Shown one piece after another: positions 47,572-60,600 of a stretch of DNA of 64,000 nt. Numbering within the stretch: position 1 is the stretch's first letter; each line of letters begins with the position of its first letter. The notes beneath the pieces were generated by a model that was given only the letters and a program-made list of their open reading frames with translations, was not told the origin of the DNA and did not search any database. Source of the DNA: Viscum album (Eukaryota; Streptophyta; Magnoliopsida; Santalales; Viscaceae); NCBI GenBank assembly GCA_963277665.1, contig OY728165.1, positions 1,147,930,050 through 1,147,994,049 on the forward strand. The letters run 5' to 3'. The position numbers were made by a program, and so were the translations under genes.

Positions 47572-50536
47572 TAGGTGACCATGCAACTAACTATGCTAAC
47601 CTCCCAATTTATTAAACCTATAAAACATGGTTAAATTCCCCTAATAATGAAAAAATTTCATTCCAAACCTATGTAGACCATAACTATATGGTTTTAGACC
47701 CATTTTAGAATCACCTATTTCTAACCATTATATATAGGACATATTTTAAAAGTCTATCCCTTTCCTATCACAGTTTCTGAAAGTTTATTGAAATCCAAAT
47801 TTTTAATCCAAATGATTATAATTAATGGGTATGTAGATTAACTAACCTATATGTTTGTTGATTTAATTAAAAAAAAATTGATTTATAAGTTAGGGTAATA
47901 GATGGAACAAAAGTGAGACTAAGGTGGGAGTGGGGAATGTGAATAAAGAAATATTTTCCTTTTGGAAATATCATAAAAGGTGTGTTATTTTGTCTTTAAA
48001 ATTAGAGAAGATATTTAATCGGGTTAATTTCCTAAAATCAACTTATGTTTCTAGTCAATTATAATATTATAATCCAAAGTCTGTTTACTACTTTGAAAAA
48101 TGGACATCCAAGAATTGGTGTCAAGATGTAATATTTTGAATTAGGGAGATTGGGAAGTAGAATTGGATGTATGGGAATATAGGTAATTTTATTGGTGTTG
48201 GAATCAAGTGAACTATGTGAAAGATCATGGTCATGAAAGCGATCATCCATGATGCGTGAAATTAAGGAGGGAGGCATGGGTAGAGGAGAGGTATATTGAA
48301 TTTTATGAGTGATGAAAAGAGATATTGATGATTGAGAAACATTGGAGGTATGAGAGGGGGGATATTTGACTAAGAGGATGAATGCCATAAGGATACAAAT
48401 AATGTCTTAGGATTAAGGGGTGGGATGTTTAATATATAGGGATAGGGGGTAGGGATGTGGGGGAATGGAGGGTGGAAAGAGGTCATGTGAAGTGATTTGG
48501 GATCGAGGGTGGCCTAGAATCTAGGGGGAAGGGTGAATAAATACAAAAAATTAATATAGTGGGTATAGAGGTTTTCCCATGGCCATGAGAGAATATATAT
48601 ATATATATATATATATATGGTCTAAATTTAACATACCAATTTATTCTAATATTAAAAATGGGTAAAAACTAATTTCATCCCATATCATATCCATGTTATA
48701 ACCTATAAAACACAAAACATATTCTATTTTATTATACCTACGTGTCCCAATCCACCATGTCAAATCGTAAGTGGTCCATTATATAGTCTGGGGAATTGTG
48801 CACCAAGAATTTTAATTGGTACTACCTCCTATGAATCATAATGTTTAGTCCCAAAAACCACTAAAACTCAAATGAAATTTACCATCATCATTTTTGGTGT
48901 CATAGATTCAATTAGAACCACTATACCTCAACTAGTATAACATTGATACTCCAGTATTGAAAATGGATAGCAATAATAATTCTACCTCCACAAGAACTAT
49001 AGTTGAGGTTCACTAGATTTTCATTGGTAAGGTTGGTTCTTCACCGCAATCCACCTACTTAATTTCCCTTATAATTAAAAATTCACCTAAAAAATTCATT
49101 GTTATCCTATAGTATTTTTCAAGAGCATCCATAATGAATTCTAAAAAATTCAATCCACACAAATCTATGTTCCCCAAAAATATAAAATAAAATCACTTCA
49201 TTAGTAAAATACAAAATGTAAAAATATTATTCATTTTATATAAACAATATTTATTGATTAAATCTAAAATATTATAAAACATATTCAATAAATAAATTGT
49301 ATTATAGTAATAATCAAAACTATGGGTAAGAAAGAAATATCCCTTCATATTTTTTTTGATAATGTAATTTAGATATTTATAATAAAATCCATCACATTTA
49401 TTTCTTTTTTTGAAGATATTATATCATGTTTTTATATAATTACTGAAAATAATCATATTTTTTTTATAAATTTTAAATATTGAGGTAGGATCAATCAAAA
49501 AAAATTAATTAATTTTTTTGTTATATTGGATTAAAAACACCCTCTAATATAAAATATTTAATATATATTCTCAATATATTCATTATTACCCACACTATAA
49601 AATAGATTTTTTATTCAAATTTCTTTTAATAAATTGGTTGAATTATAATTATAAAAAATCCTTCAAAATTGGAATGTAATCATTAACATCGGAAGGTTTC
49701 AATGATTTATTAATATAAAACTCATTTTTTGGCCTCCCCCTTTTGCCATGAATGTTTATAATGATTCAAACTTGTGTAAATATGTTAATAATAACATGGA
49801 AAACATGAATTATAATCAACATAAAAACTAATCAATATCAATATTTTTGAAAAAAAATAAATTAAATAATTCTCTAACCCAAAAACATGAATCTATGTTC
49901 ATAATACTTAAATTTTCTATAAGGATGATCTATGTTAATGACAGGAATATTATTCTAATGTTTGGAGTATGTAAGAACTATCTTCTTGATGGGTGACCTT
50001 TTATGGGGCCCCATAAAATGATATTTTATTTTTATAATGTAATTCTATATTTATACACATGACACTTTTCATCCCAAAGAAGCCACATGACATGGAACAA
50101 TTATTATAGTCACTTATTTTAATTTTTTTATTTTTTTTATTTTTACATAATAGGGAAATAAGATGTTTGTTTATTTTTTATTTAAAAAATTGAAATCCAT
50201 ATGTAAATGAGTTAGGATAAACTATATATTAGTTCTTGGATGAATCTGGAAATTCAATCCATCATTTTTGTGCTTGATTTCTCATTTTTTTACCCTCACT
50301 TAACGAACCCATGCTATAAAATTTCTCTCATTATCACTTTTTTTTGAACCAATGAATTGTAATTTCTTATGTACTAAGCCTTATATGAATTAATATAATT
50401 TTTTATACACTTGACTTCATCATATTTTGAGTTCATAGAGTTATTTTATATTTGGTATCCTAAAAAAAGTTGTATATTGGTGTTTTCTAATGTTAAATAG
50501 GTCAATACCACATCATAGTGACTATCAATGATGTTA
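47572..50536. other. AT-rich DNA, no gene seen
   Basis: Right flank of element C. It includes a purine-biased stretch at about 48330-48545 on the plus strand. The 109-codon minus-strand frame 48059-48388 is low-complexity (Ser, Pro, Ile rich) without a recognisable domain; I do not call it a gene. Confidence 0.45.
48593..48618. repeat. (AT)13 microsatellite
   Basis: 26 bp of uninterrupted AT dinucleotides. Confidence 0.95.
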
Positions 50537-51572
50537 TTTATCACCCTAAGATCTTATGAAATATTTATTTAAAATGTAATGTATTTTTTTGATTGCTTTC
50601 TTTACGTGAAATGCCCAGTTTAAACAAACCATGACATACAAATAAAATATTATTTTGTTATTGTTATCACCTCATTGTTGGATTAGTAGGTATGAATTTG
50701 ATAAAATAAATTATGAAAATAATGTGGTTTTATTATGATTAAAATAAATTCATTGGTAATTAATTAATTAAAATTGAAAATAAATATCATTTTAATGTAA
50801 AATATATATGTTTTTGAAAAACTATTTTTATGGGAACAATGAATTTCTATTTTAACAAATTAATTTATTCAATTATGATGAATTGTTTTAATTAAATACA
50901 TATATATAATATGGTTAATCAAATTTTATAAATTTAATTAAATATTTTTCAATTCATGGGACAATAATAAATCAATTTTTCTACATAAAAATGTATTTCA
51001 TGAAAAACAGTTTTTCCTCTCATGTTGGAATATGATTTCAAATTTAATTTACACCACTTATAGGTATTCAATTTGATAAAATTAATTCGATGTGATGAAT
51101 AAGTGGGTATAATTTTGTTAAATATTTACCTTTTAGTTTGGGAAAAATATAAATAGTAACCTTAGTAAAATTTATCACCCCGATAAAGGGAAAATCATGT
51201 TAAACTACGTTAAAAATGAGTTATATGGAAATAATTTACATTATAACTATTATTAGGTGGATGGAATCCAAAAATTATCACCTTAGTCGAAAATGTTAAT
51301 TATTTAAGGGACACCTGTCTTTGAAAATGATCTATATAATATTTAATTCAAACAAAGTCACAAAATGTCACTCATTTAGTTTCAAATATCACTTATATGT
51401 CTATATGTGGAAAAAATAAAGTTATGAAATTATATATGTATCTATTTAGAGATTGAGTAAATTATATTCATGATATAAATTAATTTCTAATTTTTAGTAA
51501 TTTTATAATGACCGTAAAATCTTATGCAACACTAATTCTGTATTTCCTCAATTAAAAAAATATAATAAAACA
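50537..51572 (+). repeat. Element E LTR, left part (A family)
   Basis: TTTATCACCC...GATCTTATGAAATATTTATTT aligns with the TGTAACACCC start of the A LTR, and the homology continues: 50635-50900 follows 6785-7060 of element A. It is interrupted at 51573 by element D. The D target duplication AAACA is at 51568-51572. Confidence 0.65.
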
Positions 51573-54500
51573 TGTATTGCCCCGACCCGAGTTACCCAGA
51601 GTCGGTGCTTTATTAAGTAACATTGGCATGATCACAAAAGAGCAGGTCTTGAAAGACCAATTAGTTTAGTAGCCTTGGAAACACTAGATACATTCATAAA
51701 TGTTACATTACATCATAAGGTGAAAAATCACAATAACATATTCTCCATAGTCCACACTCATATCCCCTTCAGACTATCCCTGTAGGTCAGTCATAAAATA
51801 TTTCTTCACATCCTGGGAAAAATAAAACATAGAAATGGGTGAGTTCAGATGCTCAGTAAGGATAACAATATAACAGAAACTTTCATAAATAAACATAAAT
51901 ATTTAAGGAAATATATAACTAAAACAAAATACTTTTAAAATTGAACATCAGAATAATATGGAAAGAGTAAAATGAAATAATGTCATTTACTTATTCACAT
52001 GGATATTCTACTAGTCGAATAATCACATGCAATATCAATAACCACTTTCATAATGATGGAATGCATAATGTCAGACTATCATAACCACGTAGCCAAGGCC
52101 TCGTGCCAAGCATAAAAATGAGATTTTGTCATGGCCTCATGCCAAGACACTAGTTTGTCTCATGAGACCTACTGATGCATTGAAGAGCTATAGCGGGCTC
52201 CACCCGTCACTTATTAAGTCCAATGCATTCCTTATATGAAAAGGATTAAACATATCATAAACCATAACATTACTGTATCACATAAAACATGCATAAAGGA
52301 AACATAACATTTCCACATTTCAATCACACGATATCAATAAAACACATTGATATAATAGAACAATTTTCAAATCAAAAATAAACGAAAAGTAAAACTTGGT
52401 ATTTATTTATTCATTTAAATAAAGTTATGGCATGTAGTAGAAGCCGAAACTCAAATAGTGGTCACAGCGGTGGAGAAGTCGTTGTTGCTGCATACATATG
52501 ACAAAAAAACAATTCTTTTTGTCGTTTAGTATAATTCATCATATATAAAATATTCCTCTTGAATAAACGTAAAAGTCAAACGGGTTTATACACCGTATAT
52601 AAGAAAGTTGTGTATAAAACAAAATATGCCTCAGTGAATGGAGATTGAGACAAAGTCCCTTACAAAGATCATTTTTTAAATAAAATAGATCTATTATGTG
52701 TATTCACTATAATTACTCAGAAATAAAGTACAAATACAATATTGGACATAATAATATCATGACATAAACTGAAAGTACGAGATTAACCTAAAGAATGGGA
52801 ATTGGGTTAAGAAGTTCCCTTACCGCGTGTCCGACATGACTCGATCATTCTTTAACCTCCTGAATAATAAACTAGAGTTAATTTCTAAATTCTTAAGAAC
52901 TTTTTTCTAGTTCATTATTCCTTTTATATCACTTATTACCGTGTTATGAAAATTATGTAGTCATTTAAGTTAATAACGGTCGTTTTGTCGATCTTTGCTA
53001 CATGAGTCAACAATAAACTTCTTATAATTACAAGTTGTTTATGTGGTAGAATATAAATTATCTCCAGAATTATATTAATGATGTAGATATCATATATATC
53101 ATATATATCCAGTATAAACATGCATTTATAATATTACATAACATTTAGAGGTAAGAAATGAAATGCACCGTTCATGGAGACGGTAAGCTGTACGTACGCA
53201 TGAACGCTACTTTCATTTCTATTTCGTATTTAATGGAATGAAATCATAATGATATAAAGGTATGTTATAATTCCAGTATAATATCATATATAATATAATT
53301 TACTCCATCCTTTATACATCCCACATATGGAATTAACGATTAAAGTCACTTTGAGGGGGCGGTAGTCCGCACTTCCTAAAATGAAATTATCGCGTTTACC
53401 CATAATGAAAATAATAAAGGTATGCCATAAATGAAAAATACAGAAGCATAAAGAAAACATAAACATAATATATATATCATATATAGAAATAGTGTCATCA
53501 TAATGGCCACCATGAGAGGTGTTAAAAGAAGATTGAACAATCATCGTTTCGTGAGGCAGTAATTCGCCACCCATAGAAACAGTATGTTCTTTAACCATTC
53601 AACGAAGGTGTGTGTAATTGTAAATAAAATCCTTATCATAAAAACATCCTAGTATATTTAATAAACTAGTTTTGTTATAAAATAACAGAATAAAAAGAGT
53701 TTAAGGTGTTGGAGAAGCAAAATAATACAAAAGAACATAAGAGAATACATTACCTTAAAATCGGGTAACAATTTTTGTTTGGAGCCAAAGGCTTCCTTGG
53801 GAAGAAATCTGCCCAAAGTGAGGCTTCTAGGAGTAATAGAGGGACTTTTAGAGAGTATTTTGGCAGAGGTTATCCAAGCCAAATGGCTTTGATGGTGTGA
53901 ATAAGGTGGTAGAGGTGGGGTCCTTTTATAAGAGAAGAGGAGGGGAACTCTTGGAAAGTCATGAAATGTCACTTTATTTTAAAATTATTTTCGGATTTTA
54001 AAGGTCCCACAATTTTATATTTCTAGTATATAGTGATAGGGGTTCTAAATATACTAATCTAATAGTTTTTTGACAAGTTTAATCTTAGATTTTACATTAT
54101 CTATTCATTTTATTTAAATCGTTCATTAATGAGGTAATCGCTGCATCATCATGGTGTCGTAAATAAATTAATTTTTTTAATGTCTAAAAATTATAAAAAA
54201 ATACTATGATATAGGAAATATTTTTATATTTCCAATGACTATTTATATTCAAAAATATGTCTTGTATAACCCCATGTAAAAAATGTTTAAGTAAAACAAT
54301 ACATGTTTGTGACATTTTTATTTTAACTTTAAATAAAATGTTATTAATGTCATTTTCTTACCCAAGTGGCTCCATGGGGTCCCCAAGTTAACCCATGGAT
54401 TTTTTGGTTCAGCCATGAATCATCCAATAAGGTTAGGACATGTGTCAAGGTAATTTCATATTATTATAACATTATTTTACCTTAAATTACACCAATTACA

Positions 54501-55288
54501 TTTAATCGCGATTAATAAAACTTAAAATTTACTATTCACCAAAAAATTATTTTAATCCCATTGAACAAAATTTTACTTCTTAATGACAACCATGCATGTC
54601 AGATTTTGGAAAATCAAATCACAAAAGTGTTAATGTTTCATTTAAACAAAAAATCCGTTTTTTAACTACCACTTAGTGGTTTCACTATTCATCAAAAATT
54701 GATATTTTTCAGAATATTACCAAAAATTCACCCTAAGATATATTTGATATTCTGAATTTAAAAATCATGTCTATTTTAAAAAATTCAAAACATATATGTT
54801 TCATTAAATAGTTTAATAATTAATTTCCATTGTGAAAACAAATAGCGTGTTTTTAAGAAACAATATCAATCAAAAGATTGACAAATGTTTATGTCCAATT
54901 TCGAAGTGAAATTAATTTTAATGACAACCATTTTATAAAATGGTAAAATTAAATTCTAATTATAATTTAAAACCACTAAATAGTATAATTTATCAATATA
55001 AATTATTTTGATTAAAATAGTTGTTTTTAAGTATTTTTCACTATTCATCGAAAATTGGATGTTCTCAGAAAAATACCAAAAATTCAACATAGGATAATTT
55101 CAATATTCCAAATCCAAAAAGGAATTCCATTTTGAAATATAAAATTTATATAATTTCAAAATTTTGGTATTACTATTCATAACGGCTACTTTGATTGGTC
55201 GCGGTGTGTTAAAATCTCGAATTTGTGTACAATGCAAGCTATTGCATTATTGAAAGAGAAGTGTACCATGGAAGCTTGGGGTGTTACG
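51573..55288 (-). repeat. 3' LTR of element D
   Basis: On the plus strand runs from TGTATTGCCCCGACC to GGGGTGTTACG; in element orientation it starts with an altered TGTAACACCCC. The conserved box with palindrome TCTCATGAGA is at 52158-52167 and a hairpin at 53155-53219. Minus-strand frames at 53284-53598 and 53658-53972 recur in the other LTR and are not genes. Confidence 0.88.
53155..53219. repeat. Imperfect inverted repeat (hairpin) in D 3' LTR
   Basis: Arms of about 21 bp (GAAATGAAATGCACCGTTCATG and CATGAACGCTACTTTCATTTC, split here by their own length) enclose a 22-bp loop containing the palindrome GTACGTAC. The arms pair at roughly 18 of 21 positions. Confidence 0.75.
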
Positions 55289-55302
55289 TTCTCCCCTCCT
55301 TC
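55289..55302 (-). promoter_or_regulatory. Polypurine tract of element D
   Basis: The minus strand reads GAAGGAGGGGAGAA just before the 3' LTR, preceded by GAGGATGAAATTTAT, the usual Gypsy end-of-pol sequence. Confidence 0.8.
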
Positions 55303-56636
55303 AATAAATTTCATCCTCACAATTTGAAAATGTTCTTAGAAAATAAAAGGTTGAAAATAGAAAATACCTTTGTGAAAAAACCCATATCATAAATTATGTT
55401 AATAAAATTTAGCCTTAATAAGAGGGAAAACGAAATGAAAAAAGTCACCAATAAATTATGATCTTGATTATGAGAACATTGGTGGAAATTAGAGACATAT
55501 AATTGGAGGGAAAACATAAATATTTGAAGGTAGTTATTGAGTTCATCAATCACAAACAAGTGTAAAATTGAGGGCCTGAAAGCCATCAATCTATGTTGAT
55601 TTAAAATATCAACAGTTCAACAAAACATAAGGTCTTAGGATAACACATTTTATGTTTTAATATACATTTCATAAAGTTTAATAATTAATTTATTCATAGA
55701 ATAAGATATAGGTATATATATGTGCTCGACATGTAGAGTTTCAACCTTCAACTAATTTCTACCACAAACTCATCTTTCACTGAAAAAGATAATAGAACTC
55801 CAAAATAATATATTTATCCAAATCGTACAAGGTTCAAAATATTAACACATACCATTTAGATTAGGAAAAATATTTTTTAATAACCAGGGACATCCTGTAG
55901 GCTAGTGGTAGGTAATAAATTCATGTCGCACAATGGTTGTGGGTTTGATTCCTACAGCTTTTTCCGACGCGACGGGTAATCCCCCGACATGCAGGTTATC
56001 CTTTTCCTAAAACTATAGTATTATAGTATTCCAAAAATAATCTTCAGAATTTTTTTAACCTTAAACAATTCTATCTAAAGTTCAACATAATCCATTCCAA
56101 CCTTTATATTTATCCAAAATACCTCTGTCCAAACTCACAGTCCAAATTTTATAAGGAAGGTAAACACAATGAAGATCCTTTTTTCCGTGTAATAACATGT
56201 GAACACCATCATCATGTATTCTTTTAAAACACTAAAACATACTGAATTACAATAAATCATTATTAATTACATTCATCATCCCTTATTCCTTATAGAATAC
56301 TAGATATACTCCTTCTATCCAAAAATGTATACCAATCATTAATCAGCTTTAAGGAAGTCAAGAATATTCAATATAATTTATCCAAATCATTCATGTATTA
56401 TTCCAAAATCACAAGTTCAGTATCAGAACCATATTATGGTTTATCTTTCTCTTAACCATTTATTTTCCCAAAAAATTAACCTTCTATTGAGTCACTTTTC
56501 TTGGTTCCACACAATCTCAAGTCCTTAATGAAATAGTACTGCAGTACAATCCTTATATACTCCATAATTATTATAACCAATACATCACTGATACAACACT
56601 CAAATGACATAATTCTTTAATAACAACATAATAACT
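55303..56636. other. Interior of element D without recognisable pol
   Basis: Apart from the pol tail at 55303-55330, minus-strand translation gives no protease DTG, RT or integrase motif. The region is shorter than a pol gene. A possible SINE head lies within it at 55887-56012. Confidence 0.55.
55887..56012 (+). repeat. Possible tRNA-derived SINE fragment inside element D
   Basis: An A-box-like TAGGCTAGTGG (55898-55908) and a B-box-like GGTTTGATTCC (55942-55952, 10 of 11 positions of GGTTCRANNCC) lie about 33 bp apart, and the GC-richer sequence continues to about 56012. The arms that would make a tRNA cloverleaf do not pair properly. This suits a tRNA-derived SINE better than a tRNA gene. 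Confidence 0.4.
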
Positions 56637-57155
56637 CTAATCATTTCTCCTCATATTTGGTTGTATCATAACTTGATTATTTTCTAATAGCATCATTTGG
56701 GGCATACTACGATGATTTGGACATTGGTTTGCATAGTGTCCCCACTCCTTGCAGATGAAGCATTGTACATTTGAAACCTTTTTCATACCCTTGCAGTCAC
56801 GCACTTGGTGTCCTTTTTCTCCACACTTATAACAAACTACGATTCCCTTAAAGCATGTTCCGAGGTGTTTCTTCCCACAGTCATCATATATTGGAAAATT
56901 CTTCTTTTCCCTTGTCCCTTTATCCATCTTTCTCTCTTCCACCCTTTTCTTCTCTTGGTTACCTTCAAATCCATAGGACTCAGAGAATTATTTTCTTATA
57001 TTATTAACTCATGAAACTATTTCTTCATATGTTGAGAACACAATGGATACTATTTCCCTTCTAAATGTTGGATTAATACCATGAAAGATATGATCCTTCT
57101 TACTCTTTGGATCATATGTATTGCTAGAGTTCACATTCCTTCTACTGGGTTCCAT
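56637..57155 (-). pseudogene. gag C-terminal part of element D with three zinc knuckles
   Basis: From ATG at 57155 one frame reads MEPSRRN...FHGINPTFRREIVS, the gag segment before the zinc knuckles, with two in-frame stops, and then the uninterrupted 101-codon stretch 56637-56942. That stretch has three knuckles: a first one with Tyr19 in place of Cys and short spacing (C22, H26, C30), and two intact CCHC knuckles (C37-C40-H45-C50 and C61-C64-H69-C74). Multiple-knuckle gags occur in some plant Gypsy lineages. Knuckles bind the element RNA during packaging. No pol follows, so any mobilisation would need enzymes from another element. The gag N-terminus is missing or unrecognisable. Confidence 0.82.
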
Positions 57156-57640
57156 TTATAAACAATGTCATAAACTAGATTAGTTTATGAATCTATATAC
57201 ATAATAACAAACTTGAAAAACACGTAACATAAATTGAACTATTTATGGATATAATCCATAATCATAAAAATGTTTTCATTGAGTAATTATATACTCATAA
57301 ACCCTTCATAATGGTTTGTAAGGAAAATGAGAATTATCCTAAGCATATCCCCCAGGTGTGTCGTAACCAAGAGTTCAGAAAGGCCCATTGTCGTGCACCA
57401 GTTCCCATTCGAGTCTAGCTCAAAGTGGTGTTTTAGGGTTTTACCCCTACGTACATTTGTTCCAGAGCTGCCTCTACCTGCTCGTATCCAGACAGGGATG
57501 TATTGCTCGGAAAACTCACAAAATCACTATAATACCAAAATTCTAGGATGTTCTTCTATGCTAATACTCAAAGTCTATCTTAGGGCTATGTGCTCTAATA
57601 AGAGTTTATCTAAAACTATCTTCCAAGGTTAGTACTAAAC
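57156..57640 (-). other. Leader and degraded 5' gag region of element D
   Basis: The part at 57330-57640 is less AT-rich than its surroundings and may hold the decayed gag N-terminus (minus-strand fragments such as WIRAGRGSSGTNVRRG). The plus-strand frame 57327-57632 is a shadow. Confidence 0.4.
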
Positions 57641-57642
57641 TG

Positions 57643-57654
57643 CCTCTGATATCA
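57643..57654 (-). promoter_or_regulatory. Primer binding site of element D
   Basis: The minus strand reads TGATATCAGAGG, 11 of 12 positions of the initiator-Met primer site TGGTATCAGAGG, two bases inside the right LTR. Confidence 0.85.
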
Positions 57655-57656
57655 AC

Positions 57657-60600
57657 TGTAATTCCCTGACCGCAGTTACCCAGAGTCGGTGAATTATTAC
57701 ATAACATTGGCATGATCACAAAAGATCATGTCTCGAAGGACTGATTAGTTTAGTAGCCTTGGAAACACTAGATGCATTCATAAATGTTACATTACATCAT
57801 AAAGTGAAAAATCAAAATAACATAGTCTCCATAGTCTACACTCATATCCCCTTTATACTATCTCAGTAGGTCAGTAATAAAATATATCTTCACATCCTGG
57901 GAAAAATAAAACATAAAAAGGGGTGAGCTCAGATGCTCAGTAAGGATAACAATATAGTGGAAACTTTCATAAATAAACATAAACATTTAAGGAAATCTAT
58001 AACTAATACAAAATCCTTTTAAATATGAACTTCATCATAATATGGAAAATGTAAAATGAAATAATTTTATTTACTCATTCACATGGATATTCTACTAGTC
58101 GAATAATCATATGCAATATCAACAACCACTTTCATAATGATTGAATGCATAATGCCAGACTATCATAACCACGTAGCCAAGGCCTTGTGCCAAGACTACA
58201 AATAAGATTTTTTCAAGGCATCATGCCAAGACACTAGTTTGTCTCATGAGACCTACTGATGCATCAATGAGCTATAGCGGGCTCCACCCGCACTTATTAA
58301 GTCCAATGCATTCCTTATATGAAAAGGTTTAAACATATCATAAACCATAACATTATCGAATCACATAAAACATGCATAAACGATGCATAACATTTACAAA
58401 TTTCAATCACAAGATATCAATAAAACACATTGATATAATAAAACCATTTTCAATACCAAAATAAAATAAAAGTAAAACTTCGTATTTATTTTTTCATTTA
58501 AAAAAAGTTATGGCATGTAGTGGAAGCCGAAACTCAAATAATGGTCATGGAAGCGGAGAAGTTGTTGTCTCCACATACATACAACAAAAAACAATTTTTT
58601 TTTTCATTTAGTAAAACTCTTCATATAAAAAGGATTCCTTTTGAATAAACATAAAAGTCAAAGGGGTTTACACACTGTCTAAACGAATGTTTTGTATAAA
58701 ACAAAATATGCGTCAATGAAAGGAGATTGAGACGAAGTCCCTTAAAATGATCATTTTATAAATAAAATAGATCTATTATTTTTATTCACTATAAGTACAC
58801 ATAAAATAATTAAAAATACATGATAGGACATATTAATATCATGACATAATTTGAAAGTAGGAGATTAACCCAAAGAAAGGAAATTGGGTTAAGAAGTTCC
58901 CTTTCCTCCTGTCCGACTTGACTCGATCGTTCTTTAACCTCCTGAATAATAAACTACAGTTAATTTATACTTTCTTAAGAACCTTTTTTAATTTTATTAT
59001 TCCTTTTATATCATTTATTACCATTTTATGAACATTATGTAGTCATTTAAGTTAATAACAGTCGTTTTGTAGATCATTGGTACTTGAGTCAAAACTAAAC
59101 TTCTTATAATTAAAAGTTATTCATGTGGTAAAATATCCATTATATACAGAATTATATTCATGATTTAGATATCATATAAATCATATATATCCATTAAATA
59201 CTTGAATTTATAATTTTACATAACATTTAGAGGTAATAAATGAAATGCACTGTTCATGGAGACGGTAAGTCGTACGTACGCATGAATGCTACTTTCATTT
59301 CTATTTAATATTTAATGGAATTAAATCATAATGATATAAAGTTATATTAAAATTCCAGTATAATATCATATATAATATCATGTACTACATCCTCTATACA
59401 TCCCACATATGGCATTTACAATTCAAATCACTTTGAGGGGGCAGTAGTCCGCACTTCCTAAAATGAGATTATCACGTTTACCCATAATGGAAATCATAAA
59501 GGTATGCCATAAATGAAAAATAAAGAAGCATAAAAAAAAAATAAACATAATATATATATAATATATAGAAATAGTGTCATCATAATGGCCTCCAAGAGAG
59601 GTGTTAAAAGAAGATTGAACAATCATCGTTTCGTGAGGCAGTAATTCACGTCCCACAGAAACAATATGTTCTTTAACCATTCGACGAAGGTGTGTGTAAG
59701 TTTAAATGAAATACTTCTCATAAAAACATCCTAGTATATTTAATATACTGGTTTTTTTACAAATTAAATGAATAAAATGAGTTTAAGGTGTTGGAGAAGA
59801 AAAATAATACAAAAGAACATAAGAGAATACATAGCCTTAAAATTGGGTAACTCTTTTTGTTTTGAGCCAAAGGCTTCCTTGGGAAGACTTCTGCCCAAAG
59901 ATAGTATTCTAGGAGTAAGAGAGGGAAGTTGAGAGATTATTTGGGAAGAGTTTGGCTGAGCCAAATGGATTTGATGGTTTGAATAAGGTGGTAGAGGTGG
60001 GGTCTTTTATAATAGAAGAGGAGGGGCACTCTTGGAAAGTCATGAAATGTCACTTTATTTTAAAATGATTCTCAGATTTTAAAGGACCCACAATTATATA
60101 TTTCGAGGATACGGTGAAAAGGGTTCTAAATATACTCATCTAATAGGTTTTTTACAAGTGTATGCCTTATATTTTACCTTATCCTTTCATTTTATTTAAA
60201 TCGTTCATTAATGAGGTAATCACCACATCATCATGGTGTCATAAATAAATAAATTTATTTAATTTATAAAAATTATAAATAAAATAATATGATGTAGGAA
60301 ATCCTTTTATCTTTCTAATTACTATTTATTGTCAAAAACATGACATTTATAACCCCATGTAAAAATTATTTTAGTAAAACAATACATGTTGGTGACATTT
60401 TTATTTTACCTTTAAATAAAATTTTATTAATGTCATTTTCTTACCCAAGTGGCTCCATGGGGTACCCAATATGACCCATGTATTTTCATGGTCATACATG
60501 ACTCCTCCAATAATGGCAGGACATGTTTCAAGGTAATTTCATATTATTATAACATTATTATTACCTTAAATTACACTAATTACCTTTAATCGCGATTAAT

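Noticed and set aside
48059..48388. 109-codon minus-strand open frame
   Set aside because: It has low-complexity Ser/Pro/Ile content, no domain and no promoter context; it is likely the complement of the purine-biased stretch.
53284..53598. 104-codon minus-strand frame whose N-terminus recurs at 59423-59680
   Set aside because: Similarity between the two is explained by their being the same position in the two LTRs of element D; length is not conserved.
53658..53972. 104-codon minus-strand frame with a partner at 59764-59964
   Set aside because: Again an LTR-pair effect; the frame is open over different lengths and has no recognisable domain.
55887..55960. tRNA gene
   Set aside because: A- and B-box-like sequences are present but the T arm and acceptor arms do not pair, so no cloverleaf is supported.
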